Assembly (NCBI RefSeq): GCF_003258595.1
Contig: NZ_QHHQ01000004.1
Coordinates: forward strand, 186,001-250,000
DNA length: 64,000 nucleotides
Source of the DNA: Acuticoccus sediminis
Lineage (GTDB): Bacteria; Pseudomonadota; Alphaproteobacteria; Rhizobiales; Amorphaceae
Reading direction: 5' to 3'
Position numbers and translations under genes: made by a program. The notes under the pieces were generated by a model, which made no database searches, was not told the origin of the DNA, and worked only from the letters and a program-made list of their open reading frames with translations. This document shows positions 34,101 to 42,798 of the stretch, piece by piece. Position 1 is the stretch's first letter. The number at the start of each line of letters is the position of its first letter.

Positions 34101-35302
34101 GCGTCCGCAAGCGCATATGGACCAGTAAAGGCGTCGAGAAGACGGCATGGGTCGTTGACTATACTGACCAGAACGGCAAGCGGCGCCTGAAGACCTTTCA
34201 GCGCAAGAAGGAAGCCGACGCTTGGGCCGCGCGCACCACGACCGAGGTTGGCGACGGTATCCACGTCGCTGACAGGGCGACCGTGACCGTCTCTGAAGCT
34301 GGGGATAAGTGGCTGGAGAGCGCCATCAACGCGGGCTTGGAGCGCAGCACGACGGACCAGTACCGCCAGCATCTGAAGCTCCACATCAAGCCGTTCCTCG
34401 GCGAGCGCCGGTTGAACGAGTTGACCGTGCCAGTGATCCGCGACTGGCAGGACCGCCTTCGTAATGAAGGTAGATCAGCGAAGATGGTGAGGATCGTCAC
34501 AGCCAGCCTCGGCCGCATCCTCTCCGAGGCCCAGGACCGCGGCTTGGTCGTTCGCAACGCGGTGTCCGAGATGTCCCGCCGCCGGAAGGTCGGAGCGCGG
34601 ACTGAGGACCGCCAGACGACCCGCCTCGCCTACGGTGAGGCTATCCCGACGCAAGAGGAGATCCGTGCCATCGTGACGGCCGCGTCAGGCCGATACCGCC
34701 CCGTCCTCATCACGGCCATCTTCACCGGCCTGCGGGCGTCGGAGCTACGCGGTCTACGCTGGAGTGATGTCGAGCTGGACAAGGCCAAGCTCCACGTCCG
34801 GCAGCGGGCGAGTCTCTATAAAGCGATCGGAGCGCCGAAGTCGAAGGCCGGGCAGCGGACGGTCCCCCTCCCCCCGGTGGTGGTGAACACGCTGCGGGAA
34901 TGGAAGGTAGCGTGTCCGAAGGGTAAACTCGGTCTCGTATTCCCGAACGGCGCCGGCAACATCGAAGAGCACGGGAACATCGTGAAACGGGGCCTATGGC
35001 CGGCACAGATAGCCGCGGGCGTCGTCAGGGACACCGGGGAGAAGGACGACGACGGGAACCCGATCCTCGGTCCGCGCTATACCGGCCTCCACAGCCTCCG
35101 ACACTGGTACGCGAGCTGGCTGATCAATCGCAGAGCCGACGGTGGTCTCGAACTATCGGCTAAGGCCGTCCAGGAGCGGCTTGGGCACGCGAGCGTCGCG
35201 CTCACGCTGAACACGTACTCGCACCTGTTTCCCTCTCAGGACGAGGCCGACGCCCTTGCTGCAGCCGAGCTTTCGCTTCTAGGCAACGCAACATTAACGT
35301 GA
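34097..35302 (+). CDS. int: Tyrosine recombinase (phage-type integrase)
   Basis: 401 aa. It carries an N-terminal arm-binding domain (TSKGVEKTAWVVDYTDQNGK), a SAM-like core-binding domain (about 70-160, NELTVPVIRDWQDRLR), and a catalytic domain with the Arg in TGLRASELRGLRW, the His-x-x-Arg in HSLRHWYASW, and HASVALTLNTYSHLF with the nucleophilic Tyr. It would recombine attP with the tRNA-Arg 3' half. Located next to attR and translationally coupled to the Arc-like repressor gene, so integration may follow repressor synthesis. Confidence 0.95.
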   Translation: MSVRKRIWTSKGVEKTAWVVDYTDQNGKRRLKTFQRKKEADAWAARTTTEVGDGIHVADRATVTVSEAGDKWLESAINAGLERSTTDQYRQHLKLHIKPFLGERRLNELTVPVIRDWQDRLRNEGRSAKMVRIVTASLGRILSEAQDRGLVVRNAVSEMSRRRKVGARTEDRQTTRLAYGEAIPTQEEIRAIVTAASGRYRPVLITAIFTGLRASELRGLRWSDVELDKAKLHVRQRASLYKAIGAPKSKAGQRTVPLPPVVVNTLREWKVACPKGKLGLVFPNGAGNIEEHGNIVKRGLWPAQIAAGVVRDTGEKDDDGNPILGPRYTGLHSLRHWYASWLINRRADGGLELSAKAVQERLGHASVALTLNTYSHLFPSQDEADALAAAELSLLGNATLT

Positions 35303-35315
35303 CATGGCGTCTAAA

Positions 35316-35333
35316 TCGCCAATGTTTTCAATG
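35316..35333 (+). repeat. Right copy of the 18-bp repeat (matches 18043-18060)
   Basis: Identical to the sequence spanning the tRNA 3' end and element left end. It lies 9 bp before attR and 13 bp after the int stop. Candidate integrase arm site. Confidence 0.7.
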
Positions 35334-35342
35334 CATCTCTAT

Positions 35343-35390
35343 GGACTTCTAATCCGTAGGTCGTAGGTTCGAATCCTACCGGGGTCGCCA
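35343..35390 (+). repeat. attR core (48-bp direct repeat, tRNA-Arg 3' fragment)
   Basis: Exact copy of 18001-18048. It lacks the acceptor 5' strand and D arm, so it is not a functional tRNA. It marks the right end of the element. Confidence 0.95.
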
Positions 35391-35661
35391 GCACTTCTCC
35401 TCGCATGAAACGAGCCGGCGCCGGGCCGAGGCGGCATGGTCCGCCGGGTGGACGGCACGTTCCCGATGGCAACGGCCCGTTCGGGAACACGTCCCGGGGC
35501 GCATCACGGCCCGTCCGTCCGCGCGTCATTCGAACCACTCTCACGCCATCCGGATAAGGCGCCCTCCACCGTGGCGGCGCCGGCCGCTGCCGAAACGGCC
35601 TCGGCGCGGCGGACGGTTTCTCTCCGCTGCCCCTCGGCCGACCCGTGTCCCCGCTCTCTCC

Positions 35662-37404
35662 CTACTGAGTGATCCAGGCGGCCTCGTAGGGGGCGAGGGT
35701 CAGCTCGGTGGTCTCTGCGCCGATGATCGGGGCCGTGCCGCCGAGGAGGCTGACGCTCCTGCCGGGAGCGAAGCCGAGATCGGCGGTGGGGACGGAAAGG
35801 GCGACCGGCCCGGCGGTGACGTTGACGGCGACCCAGACGCGGTCCCCGCCCGTCTCGCGCATCAGGCTGAACACCCGGTCGTCCAGCGACAGGACGCGCT
35901 GGGCGGCGTTGGGGGCGAAGGCCGGGCGCGCCGCGCGCAGGGTCAGGCGCTCCCGGAAGGCGGAGAGGACGCGGGTCCGCAGGTTCGCCGGATCGGCGAG
36001 CGCCGCCTCCAGCCCGGCGAGGTCCAGCTTCTCCCGGTTGATGGAGCGGGCGCGGCCGGTCCGGGCGAGCCCCTCGAGGTCGTTGTGTGAGCCGAGGAGG
36101 CTGTGGACGTAGATCCCCGGAATGCCGACCACGGACAAGAGGATCGTCTGCGCAGCCATGAACTTGGCGAGGCGCGTGTCGTCGTCCTCCCCGGGGGCCG
36201 ATATCGCGTCGAGGTAGGTGATGTTGAGCTCGTACGGCGCCTCGCCGCCGCCGGGGAGGCTGCGCATCGACACGCGGCCGCCGCGCGCGACCACCGCGTC
36301 GGCCATCGCGGCGACCTCCTCCGGCGACAGGATCCCCTCCGCGGGGCGCACGCCGATGCCGTCGTGCGAGGCGAGGAAGTTGAAGAACGTCGTCGACGGC
36401 GTCGTCGGCTCGAGCGAGCGAGCCCAGCCGGTGAGGCGCGAGGCGTCGCCGGTCAGGAAGGCATGCAGCGTGAGCGGCGGCAGGGGGAACTGGTAGACGA
36501 GCTGCGCCTCGTCGCTGCCGTCGCCGAAATAGCTGATGTTGTCCCTGTGCGGCACGTTCGTCTCGGTGACGATGAGCGTGCCGGGGACGGCGGCGTCGAG
36601 GACGACGCGCATCGCCTTGATGACGGCGTGGGTCTGCGGCAGGTGCATGCAGGTGGTGCCGACCTCCTTCCACAGGAAGCCGATCGCATCGAGGCGGATG
36701 AACCGCGCCCCCTTCTGCGCGTAGAAGATCAGGAGGTCGAGGATCTCGATGAGGACGTCGGGATTGGCGTAGTTGAGGTCGATCTGGTCGGCGCTGAAGG
36801 TGGTCCAGACGGACTTGACACCGTCAGCGGTCTCGAACGGCGTCAGCACCGGCAGCGCGCGCGGGCGCGTCACCTGCGAGAGGTCGGTCGCCGGGTCCAT
36901 CACCGTGAAGTAGTCGGCGTACTTCGGGTCCCCGGCGAGGAAGGCCCTGAACCACGCGCTCTCGGCGGAGATGTGGTTGATCACCCCGTCGAACATGATG
37001 CCGACGTCTTCGGCGAGCGCGCTCACGTCGTCCCAGTCGCCGAGGACCGGGTCGATGGCGCGGTAGTCCTTGACCGAGAATCCGTCGTCCGACGTCCAGG
37101 GATAGAACGGCAGGATGTGGACGTTGGTGATGATCTCCCCGCCATGCGCGGCGAGAAAGCGGCGCAAGGTCGCAAGCGGGGCTTCCCCCTCGGTGCGGAT
37201 CGAGTCGCCGTAGGTGATGAGCATCACGTCGCGCTCGTCGAGCCACCCGGCGGCGCGGTTGCCGTTCGTTGCGCGGGCGCCCTCCACGAGGGGCACGATC
37301 CGTTCCACGAGCGCGGCGACCGTTTCCGAATCGTACGCGACAGCGAGGTGGGCCGATAGCGCGGACGTATAGTTAGCGCCTTGATTTGTCACGCCGGTCT
37401 CCAT
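35662..37404 (-). CDS. GH13_18 sugar phosphorylase (sucrose/glucosylglycerate phosphorylase-like)
   Basis: 580 aa. GH13 catalytic residues: nucleophile Asp in FIRLDAIGFLW (about residue 238), acid/base Glu in IVTETNVPH (about 278) and the stabilising Asp in FLASHDGIG (about 346). The overall layout (HILPFYPWTSDDGFSVKDY, MFDGVINHISAES) is that of subfamily 18, whose members reversibly phosphorolyse sucrose, sucrose-6-phosphate, glucosylglycerol or glucosylglycerate to glucose-1-phosphate. It is divergent from a sugar ABC importer, as E. coli ycjM (glucosylglycerate phosphorylase) sits with ycjNOP. The exact substrate cannot be read by eye. GTG 37392, with GGAGACC upstream, is an alternative start. 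Confidence 0.88.
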   Translation of the reverse strand: METGVTNQGANYTSALSAHLAVAYDSETVAALVERIVPLVEGARATNGNRAAGWLDERDVMLITYGDSIRTEGEAPLATLRRFLAAHGGEIITNVHILPFYPWTSDDGFSVKDYRAIDPVLGDWDDVSALAEDVGIMFDGVINHISAESAWFRAFLAGDPKYADYFTVMDPATDLSQVTRPRALPVLTPFETADGVKSVWTTFSADQIDLNYANPDVLIEILDLLIFYAQKGARFIRLDAIGFLWKEVGTTCMHLPQTHAVIKAMRVVLDAAVPGTLIVTETNVPHRDNISYFGDGSDEAQLVYQFPLPPLTLHAFLTGDASRLTGWARSLEPTTPSTTFFNFLASHDGIGVRPAEGILSPEEVAAMADAVVARGGRVSMRSLPGGGEAPYELNITYLDAISAPGEDDDTRLAKFMAAQTILLSVVGIPGIYVHSLLGSHNDLEGLARTGRARSINREKLDLAGLEAALADPANLRTRVLSAFRERLTLRAARPAFAPNAAQRVLSLDDRVFSLMRETGGDRVWVAVNVTAGPVALSVPTADLGFAPGRSVSLLGGTAPIIGAETTELTLAPYEAAWITQ

Positions 37405-37566
37405 CGGGCCTGGGTCAGAACGTTAGCGGCTAGGGAAAACATGTAAAAGTTTCATTGCCGTAGTCGACCGTTGGCCCTAACATTTCCGGAATGAAGAACA
37501 GAGCGGGACGTCAATATGTTGCGGGTTTGTGCCCGTTGGATATGACGGTTTCGCATAGGAGGAGAC

Positions 37567-37746
37567 GTGCGTTCGCCGTTCTGGCAGGCCGCCGGTCCGT
37601 TCCTCGTGTCCGGGCCACGGACAGCCTTCAATGTTGCCCACACGCCGCCCCGCCCCACCCTTGTCCAGCATCTTGGCGAGGCCTTGCCGCCGCTCGTCCC
37701 TGACGGACGAACAGGCGCTTGGCCCGGAATATGGAGACCCACGTGA
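37567..37746 (+). CDS. Possible 59-aa leader ORF coupled to the ABC binding-protein gene
   Basis: A GTG-started frame with AGGAGG 4 nt upstream. Its TGA overlaps the proposed GTG start of the binding-protein gene (GTGA). The product (MRSPFWQAAGPFLVSG...) is Pro/Gly-rich with no signal peptide and no family. The first 20 codons have host-like GC3; the rest less so. It may be a coupling or attenuating uORF rather than a functional protein, or chance. Confidence 0.35.
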   Translation: MRSPFWQAAGPFLVSGPRTAFNVAHTPPRPTLVQHLGEALPPLVPDGRTGAWPGIWRPT

Positions 37747-39080
37747 ACGCCCTCGCGAAGATCGCCGCATTAGCGGTTCCCCTCTCGCTGGTCGCGGCCG
37801 CCGCCCAGGCGGAATCGATCAGCTTCTGGACGATGGAAGAGCAGCCGGAGCGCCTCGCCCGCCAGGAGGCGATGGCCAAGGCCTTCACCGAGAAGACCGG
37901 GATCGAGGTCGAGATCATTCCGGTCACCGAGAGCGACCTCGGCAAGCGCGCGACCGCCGCCTTCGCCGCCGATGACCTGCCGGACGTCATCTACTTCAGC
38001 CTCCAGTACATGCAGCCCTGGGCCGAGGCCGGCATCCTCGACATCGACGCCAACACCGAGGCGGTCGAGGAGCTGGGCGAGGACACCTTCGCGCCGGGCG
38101 CGCTGGCGCTCGCCGACGTCGACGGCGACTACGCGGCCGTCCCGCTCGACGGGTGGACGCAGATGCTGCTCTACCGCAAGGACCTCTTCGACGAGGCCGG
38201 GCTCGAGCCGCCGACGAGCTACGCGAACATCCTGAAGGCCGTCGACGCGCTGGGCAACCCGCCGGAGATGTACGGCTTCGTCGCCGCCACCAAGATCGAC
38301 GAAGACTTCATGAGCCAGGTGCTGGAGCACGTGCTGCTGGCCAACGGCGCCACCCCCTTCGCCACCGACGATGGCTTCGACCCCAAGGCGTTGAAGGAGA
38401 GCCTCGAATTCTACAAGGCGATCGCCGACGCCTCGCCCGAGGGTGAGCTCTACTGGCCGCAGTCGCGCGAGCTCTACTTCGCCGGCAAGGCGGCGATGAC
38501 GATCTGGTCGCCTTTCATCCTGGACGAGCTGGCGGGCCTGCGCGACAGCGCCCCGCCGACGATCAACGACGACCCGACGTCCACCGAGCTGGCCGAGAAG
38601 ACCGGCATCGTGACCACCCTGTCCGGCCCGTCCAACCCGGACGGCGCGGCGTGGGCCAACATCAACTACCTCGGCGTCTCCACCTCGGCCGAGGATCCGG
38701 ACGCGGCGATCGAGTTCATCAAGTACTCGCTGTCTGACGGCTATGCCGAGACGCTCGGCATCGCGCCGGAGGGCAAGTTCCCGGTCCGCCGCGGCACCGA
38801 GGACGAGCCGGAGAAGTTCACCGAGATGTGGACCACCCTCCCCGTCGGCGTCGACCGCAAGGCCCCGCTCTCCGACCTCTACCCGGCCGACGTGATCGAC
38901 GAGATCGTCACCGGGCTCGACACCGCCCAGCGCTGGGGTGCCGAGGAGGGCAAGCTGGCGGAAGCGTCGCGCATCGTCACGAGCCAGGTCGTGAACCAGA
39001 TCGTGCGCCGCTACATCGACGGAGAAATCTCCGTGGATGACGCGGTCGAGCAGATCAACGAGGAAATCGGGAGGCTCTAA
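37743..39080 (+). CDS. ABC sugar-binding periplasmic protein
   Basis: 445 aa, solute-binding protein cluster B (family 1, maltose/glycerol-3-P type). A signal peptide (NALAKIAALAVPLSLVAAAAQA) is followed by ESISFWTMEEQPERL, DDLPDVIYFSLQYMQPWAEAG and YAAVPLDGWTQMLLYRKDLF, all typical. The GTG start has GGAGACC 7 nt upstream; ATG 37731 in the same frame is an alternative. It feeds the two permeases downstream. The neighbouring phosphorylase suggests a glucoside such as glucosylglycerate, glucosylglycerol or sucrose; this is inference. Confidence 0.92.
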   Translation: MNALAKIAALAVPLSLVAAAAQAESISFWTMEEQPERLARQEAMAKAFTEKTGIEVEIIPVTESDLGKRATAAFAADDLPDVIYFSLQYMQPWAEAGILDIDANTEAVEELGEDTFAPGALALADVDGDYAAVPLDGWTQMLLYRKDLFDEAGLEPPTSYANILKAVDALGNPPEMYGFVAATKIDEDFMSQVLEHVLLANGATPFATDDGFDPKALKESLEFYKAIADASPEGELYWPQSRELYFAGKAAMTIWSPFILDELAGLRDSAPPTINDDPTSTELAEKTGIVTTLSGPSNPDGAAWANINYLGVSTSAEDPDAAIEFIKYSLSDGYAETLGIAPEGKFPVRRGTEDEPEKFTEMWTTLPVGVDRKAPLSDLYPADVIDEIVTGLDTAQRWGAEEGKLAEASRIVTSQVVNQIVRRYIDGEISVDDAVEQINEEIGRL

Positions 39081-39088
39081 GCCTCTCC

Positions 39089-39116
39089 GGGGGCGGGCCT
39101 TTTCCGGTCCGCCCCG
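39089..39116 (+). promoter_or_regulatory. Intra-operon stem-loop after the binding-protein gene
   Basis: GGGGCGGGCC and GGTCCGCCCC form a stem (one G-T pair) with a TTTTCC loop in the 58-bp gap. Such hairpins after binding-protein genes commonly stabilise the upstream mRNA or lower permease expression. Confidence 0.55.
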
Positions 39117-39138
39117 CCCACCGACCCGGAGACGTTGA

Positions 39139-40431
39139 ATGACCGACGCCACGCAGAAGCCGCCACGCGGGGCGGGCGCGCTCGAAAAGCGCGAGGCGCG
39201 GCTGGCCCTCCTCCTCCTCGCTCCCACCTTCGCCATCGTCGCGCTGGTGGTGCTCGTCCCGCTGATCATGAACTTCTGGATCAGCGCCAAGCCGGTGATG
39301 CTCGCCGACCTGCGGCCGCCGGAGGCCAACATCAACGAGCGCGTGTCGAGCGACGAAGACGACGTGGCGGCGGGCGGCACGTTCGAGATCACCTACACGC
39401 TTCGCAACACCTCGCCGAGCCTGCCGGTCGAGGGCGCGGGCTTCAGCGACGAGATCCCCACCGGCGCGACGATCGCCATCGACGACGACCGCTGCGCCAT
39501 GACCGGGCAGACGCTGACGTGCGACGTGGGCGAGCTGGAGCCCCGGGCCCGCGAGCGCTTCAAGTTCGAGGCGACGGCGACCGAGCCAATCGCGGACGTC
39601 GAGGACCTTTTCGAGGGGACCGTCGCGACCTCCACCGGCAGTGGCGAGAACGCGCTCCTCAACCTCAACTTCACGTGGGACAACTTCGTGAAGGTCTTCG
39701 ACGGCCGCGAGTTCTGGACGGTGCTGTGGACGTCCATCGTCTACGCCGTCTTCGGCACCGGCGGCGCGCTGCTCCTCGGCCTCTTCGCGGCGCTGCTGCT
39801 CAACAACGCCTTCAAGGGCCGGGCCTTCCTGCGCGGGCTCTTCCTGTTCCCCTACGTCGCGCCGGTCATCGCGGTCGCCTACACGTGGATCACCCTGCTC
39901 GACCCGAACTCCGGGACGCTGAACGCGATCCTGATGCAGATGGGCGCCACGAACGGACCCATCAACTTCCTCGGCCAGCGCACCGCCTTCGACTTCACGA
40001 TCTTCGGCACCACCATCGAGTTCCCGATGGCGCTCACCACCGTCATCGTGTTCGAGGCGTGGCGCTACTTCCCGCTGTCGTTCCTCTTCATCCTGGCGCG
40101 CATGCAATCCATCAACACGGACATGTACGAGGCGGCCGAGATCGACGGCGCGTCACCGTTCCAGCAGTTCTGGTACCTGTCGCTGCCGCAGCTCGCGACG
40201 ATCCTCGCGATCCTCTTCCTGCTGCGCTACATCTGGACCTTCAACAAATTCGACGACATCTTCCTTCTGACCGGCGGTGCCGCGGGGACGCGCACGCTGA
40301 CGGTCAACGTCTACGAACAGGCGATCGGGCTCGGCAACATCGGCGCGGGCGCGGCGGTGGCGGTGGTCGTCTTCGTCGTGCTGCTGCTCTTCGCGCTCGT
40401 CTTCTTCCGCTTCTCGCCGAAGGAGAGCTGA
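39139..40431 (+). CDS. ABC sugar permease (MalF-like) with DUF11-like periplasmic insertion
   Basis: 430 aa, about 130 longer than usual. TM1 lies at about residues 23-46 and the permease core resumes near 175 (FTWDNFVKVFDGREFW). The EAA loop is MYEAAEIDGASPFQQFWYLSLP. The extra segment (about 55-172) is extracytoplasmic and beta-rich: GGTFEITYTLRNTSPSLPVE, DEIPTGATIAID, CAMTGQTLTCDVGELEP, ending in ERFKFEATAT. This pattern closely resembles a single DUF11 (surface-protein Ig-like) repeat, including its paired Cys. The gene follows the binding-protein gene and is adjacent to permease 2. Confidence 0.9.
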   Translation: MTDATQKPPRGAGALEKREARLALLLLAPTFAIVALVVLVPLIMNFWISAKPVMLADLRPPEANINERVSSDEDDVAAGGTFEITYTLRNTSPSLPVEGAGFSDEIPTGATIAIDDDRCAMTGQTLTCDVGELEPRARERFKFEATATEPIADVEDLFEGTVATSTGSGENALLNLNFTWDNFVKVFDGREFWTVLWTSIVYAVFGTGGALLLGLFAALLLNNAFKGRAFLRGLFLFPYVAPVIAVAYTWITLLDPNSGTLNAILMQMGATNGPINFLGQRTAFDFTIFGTTIEFPMALTTVIVFEAWRYFPLSFLFILARMQSINTDMYEAAEIDGASPFQQFWYLSLPQLATILAILFLLRYIWTFNKFDDIFLLTGGAAGTRTLTVNVYEQAIGLGNIGAGAAVAVVVFVVLLLFALVFFRFSPKES

Positions 40432-40432
40432 G

Positions 40433-41692
40433 ATGACCGCCGTCGCACAACGCCCCGCCCCGGGAGGGTTCGCGCTCCGCTCCGGCACCACCGCGGCGAT
40501 CATCGCCGGCCCGCTCTTCGGCGCGCTCTACATGATCGTCTTCGGCGTGACGCTGGCGCTCTTCTCCGGCGCGCCGGCACGCCCTGCGGTCGGCGCCGCG
40601 GCACTCGCGGGCCTCGCGGGGGCGCTCGTCCTGATCTTCGTCAACGCCGGCCGCAGCGCCGCCGTCCGCCGGGCCGGCGTCGCGGCGGCGATCTTCGCGG
40701 TCCTCGTGGTGGCGAGCCTCGGCGCGCCGTTCGGGCTCGCTGCGGGCACCGCGACGCTCTGGCAGATCGTCGGGATCGTCGTGCTCGTCGCGGTGACGAC
40801 GCAGACGCTGTGGATGTGCCTGTCGGACGCCCCGGCCGGCGCGGTCCGCCGCTACGACTTCGAGATCTTCGTCATCCGCATCCTGAAGGGCGTCGGCTAC
40901 GTCGTCTTCACCGTCTTCGTCGTGCTGCCGTTCTACGTGATGGTGATGACGAGCTTCAAAAGCCAGGCGGAGCTCCTCGCCAACCCGCTGGACTTCTCCA
41001 TCGACATCACCGGCGCCGGGCTGCTCGACTCCTACACGGAGCTCTTCAGCAAGTTCAATTTCGGGACCTATATCCTGAACTCGGCGATCGTGTCCGTCTC
41101 GACGGTGCTCATCACGCTGTTCTTCGCGGTGCCGGGGGCCTACACCATCGCGCGGCTGAGGTTCCGGGGGCGGACCGCATTCGCCAACTCCGTGCTCCTC
41201 ATCTACATGGTGCCGGCGATCGTCCTGGTGCTGCCGCTCTACACGGTGTTCAGCCAGCTCGGCCTGCGCAATTCGCTGCTCGGCCTGCTCATCGTCTATC
41301 CGGCCACGACCATCCCGGTGGCCCTCTACATGCTGCAGGGCTACTTCCGCGGGCTGCCGGCGGAGATGGAGGAAGCCGGGCTGATGGACGGGCTCACCCG
41401 GCTCGGCGTGATCGCCAAGATCACGCTGCCGCTCAGCCTGCCGGCCCTGACATCGGTCGCCCTCTACGTCTTCATGATCGCGTGGAACGAGTTCCTGTTC
41501 GCGTTCATGTTCCTGGACGACCCGGCCATCTTCACGCTGCCCCGCGGCGTGGTCTCGTTGAATTCGTCGGAACTGCCGCGCGAGCTGCTGATGGCGGGCG
41601 CCGTCACGGCCACGGTTCCGATCATGGTGATCTTCCTTTGGCTCGAGCGCTTCATGGTTCGCGGCCTCGCGGCTGGCGCCGTCAAAGGGTAA
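40433..41692 (+). CDS. ABC sugar permease (MalG-like) with N-terminal membrane extension
   Basis: 419 aa versus the usual 270-290. Residues 15-140 form about four extra hydrophobic helices (AAIIAGPLFGALYMIVFGVT, ALAGLAGALVLIFVN, AAIFAVLVVASLGAPFGLA, IVGIVVLVAVTTQTLWMCL). The normal MalG-type fold starts near residue 150 (ILKGVGYVVFTVFVVLPFYV) and has the EAA loop EAGLMDGLTRLGVIAKITLP. ATG directly follows the stop of permease 1. The extension may pair with the periplasmic insertion of its partner. Confidence 0.9.
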   Translation: MTAVAQRPAPGGFALRSGTTAAIIAGPLFGALYMIVFGVTLALFSGAPARPAVGAAALAGLAGALVLIFVNAGRSAAVRRAGVAAAIFAVLVVASLGAPFGLAAGTATLWQIVGIVVLVAVTTQTLWMCLSDAPAGAVRRYDFEIFVIRILKGVGYVVFTVFVVLPFYVMVMTSFKSQAELLANPLDFSIDITGAGLLDSYTELFSKFNFGTYILNSAIVSVSTVLITLFFAVPGAYTIARLRFRGRTAFANSVLLIYMVPAIVLVLPLYTVFSQLGLRNSLLGLLIVYPATTIPVALYMLQGYFRGLPAEMEEAGLMDGLTRLGVIAKITLPLSLPALTSVALYVFMIAWNEFLFAFMFLDDPAIFTLPRGVVSLNSSELPRELLMAGAVTATVPIMVIFLWLERFMVRGLAAGAVKG

Positions 41693-41704
41693 GGAGAAGA
41701 ATTG

Positions 41705-42760
41705 ATGGGCGCGATTACGCTCAATGCGGTCGAGAAGTGGTTCGGCTCCGTTCAGGTCATCAAGGGCGTGGATCTAGAGATCGCCGATGGCGAGTTCGTG
41801 ATCTTCGTGGGGCCGTCCGGTTGCGGCAAGTCCACCCTGCTCCGCCTGATCTCGGGGCTGGAGGACATCTCGCGCGGGTCCCTCACGATCGACGGGAAGG
41901 ACGTCACGGCGGAGCCGCCCTCGGGGCGCGGCCTCGCGATGGTGTTCCAGTCCTACGCGCTCTACCCGCACATGACGGTGCGGGAGAACATGGGCTTCGG
42001 CCTCAAGACCGCCGGCGCGCCGAAGAAGGAGATCGCCGAGAAGGTCAACGAGGCCGCGCGCGTCCTGAAGCTCGAGCCGCTGCTCGACCGGCGGCCGAAG
42101 GACCTCTCCGGCGGGCAGCGCCAGCGCGTCGCCATCGGCCGGTCGATCGTGCGCCAGCCGACCGCGTTCCTGTTCGACGAGCCGCTCTCCAACCTCGACG
42201 CGGCGCTGCGGGTGGAGATGCGTTTCGAGATCGCCAAGCTGCACCAGCGCCTCGACGCGACGATGATCTACGTGACGCACGACCAGGTCGAGGCAATGAC
42301 GCTGGCCGACAAGATCGTCGTGCTGCAGGCGGGGCGGATCGAGCAGGTCGGCACCCCGCGCGAGCTCTACGAGAAGCCCGCCAACCTCTTCGTCGCCCAG
42401 TTCATCGGCAGCCCGAAGATGAACGTGATGCCCTGCCGGGTCGACGGGGACCGCCTCGCCCTCTCCGGCCATCCCGGCGCGGAGGCGGAGGGGGCACCGG
42501 CCACGGCCACCCAGATCGGCGTGCGCCCGGAGCACATCGAGCTGACCGGCCCCGAGGAGGGGCACGTCTCCGGCGAGGTGGAGGTGGCCGAGTATCTCGG
42601 CGCGGACGTGATGCTGTTCGTCGACTGCGGCGACCTCGGCGTCGTCAACGTGCGCCACGTGGGCGACGTCGCGCTGCGTCCGGGCGAGCGCGTCGGGCTC
42701 CGTTTCCCGCCGGCGCTGCGCTACTACTTCGACGAAGCGGGGCTGGCGCTCGGCCGCTGA
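41705..42760 (+). CDS. ABC sugar importer ATPase (MalK/UgpC type)
   Basis: 351 aa. Walker [11 protein letters not shown]-loop [14 protein letters not shown], signature [15 protein letters not shown], Walker [13 protein letters not shown]-loop [16 protein letters not shown]-terminal TOBE/OB regulatory domain of about 110 residues ([10 protein letters not shown]). It completes the operon SBP-permease-permease-ATPase. ATG 41705 has AAGGAGAAG upstream. The C-terminal domain suggests regulation or a shared ATPase as with MsiK/UgpC. Confidence 0.94.
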   Translation: MGAITLNAVEKWFGSVQVIKGVDLEIADGEFVIFVGPSGCGKSTLLRLISGLEDISRGSLTIDGKDVTAEPPSGRGLAMVFQSYALYPHMTVRENMGFGLKTAGAPKKEIAEKVNEAARVLKLEPLLDRRPKDLSGGQRQRVAIGRSIVRQPTAFLFDEPLSNLDAALRVEMRFEIAKLHQRLDATMIYVTHDQVEAMTLADKIVVLQAGRIEQVGTPRELYEKPANLFVAQFIGSPKMNVMPCRVDGDRLALSGHPGAEAEGAPATATQIGVRPEHIELTGPEEGHVSGEVEVAEYLGADVMLFVDCGDLGVVNVRHVGDVALRPGERVGLRFPPALRYYFDEAGLALGR

Positions 42761-42770
42761 GGCCGGGCGT

Positions 42771-42788
42771 GCGGGCGGCCCCGCCCGC
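42771..42788. terminator. GC stem-loop between convergent genes
   Basis: GCGGGCGG and CCGCCCGC pair directly after the ATPase stop and just before the convergent channel gene stop. There is no T run. Confidence 0.45.
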
Positions 42789-42798
42789 GGTCAGGGCG

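Noticed and set aside
37770-39392. 540-aa minus-strand frame over the sugar-binding protein gene
   Set aside because: Shadow frame with low-complexity Val/Asp/Leu/Arg composition; the + frame has a signal peptide and family motifs.
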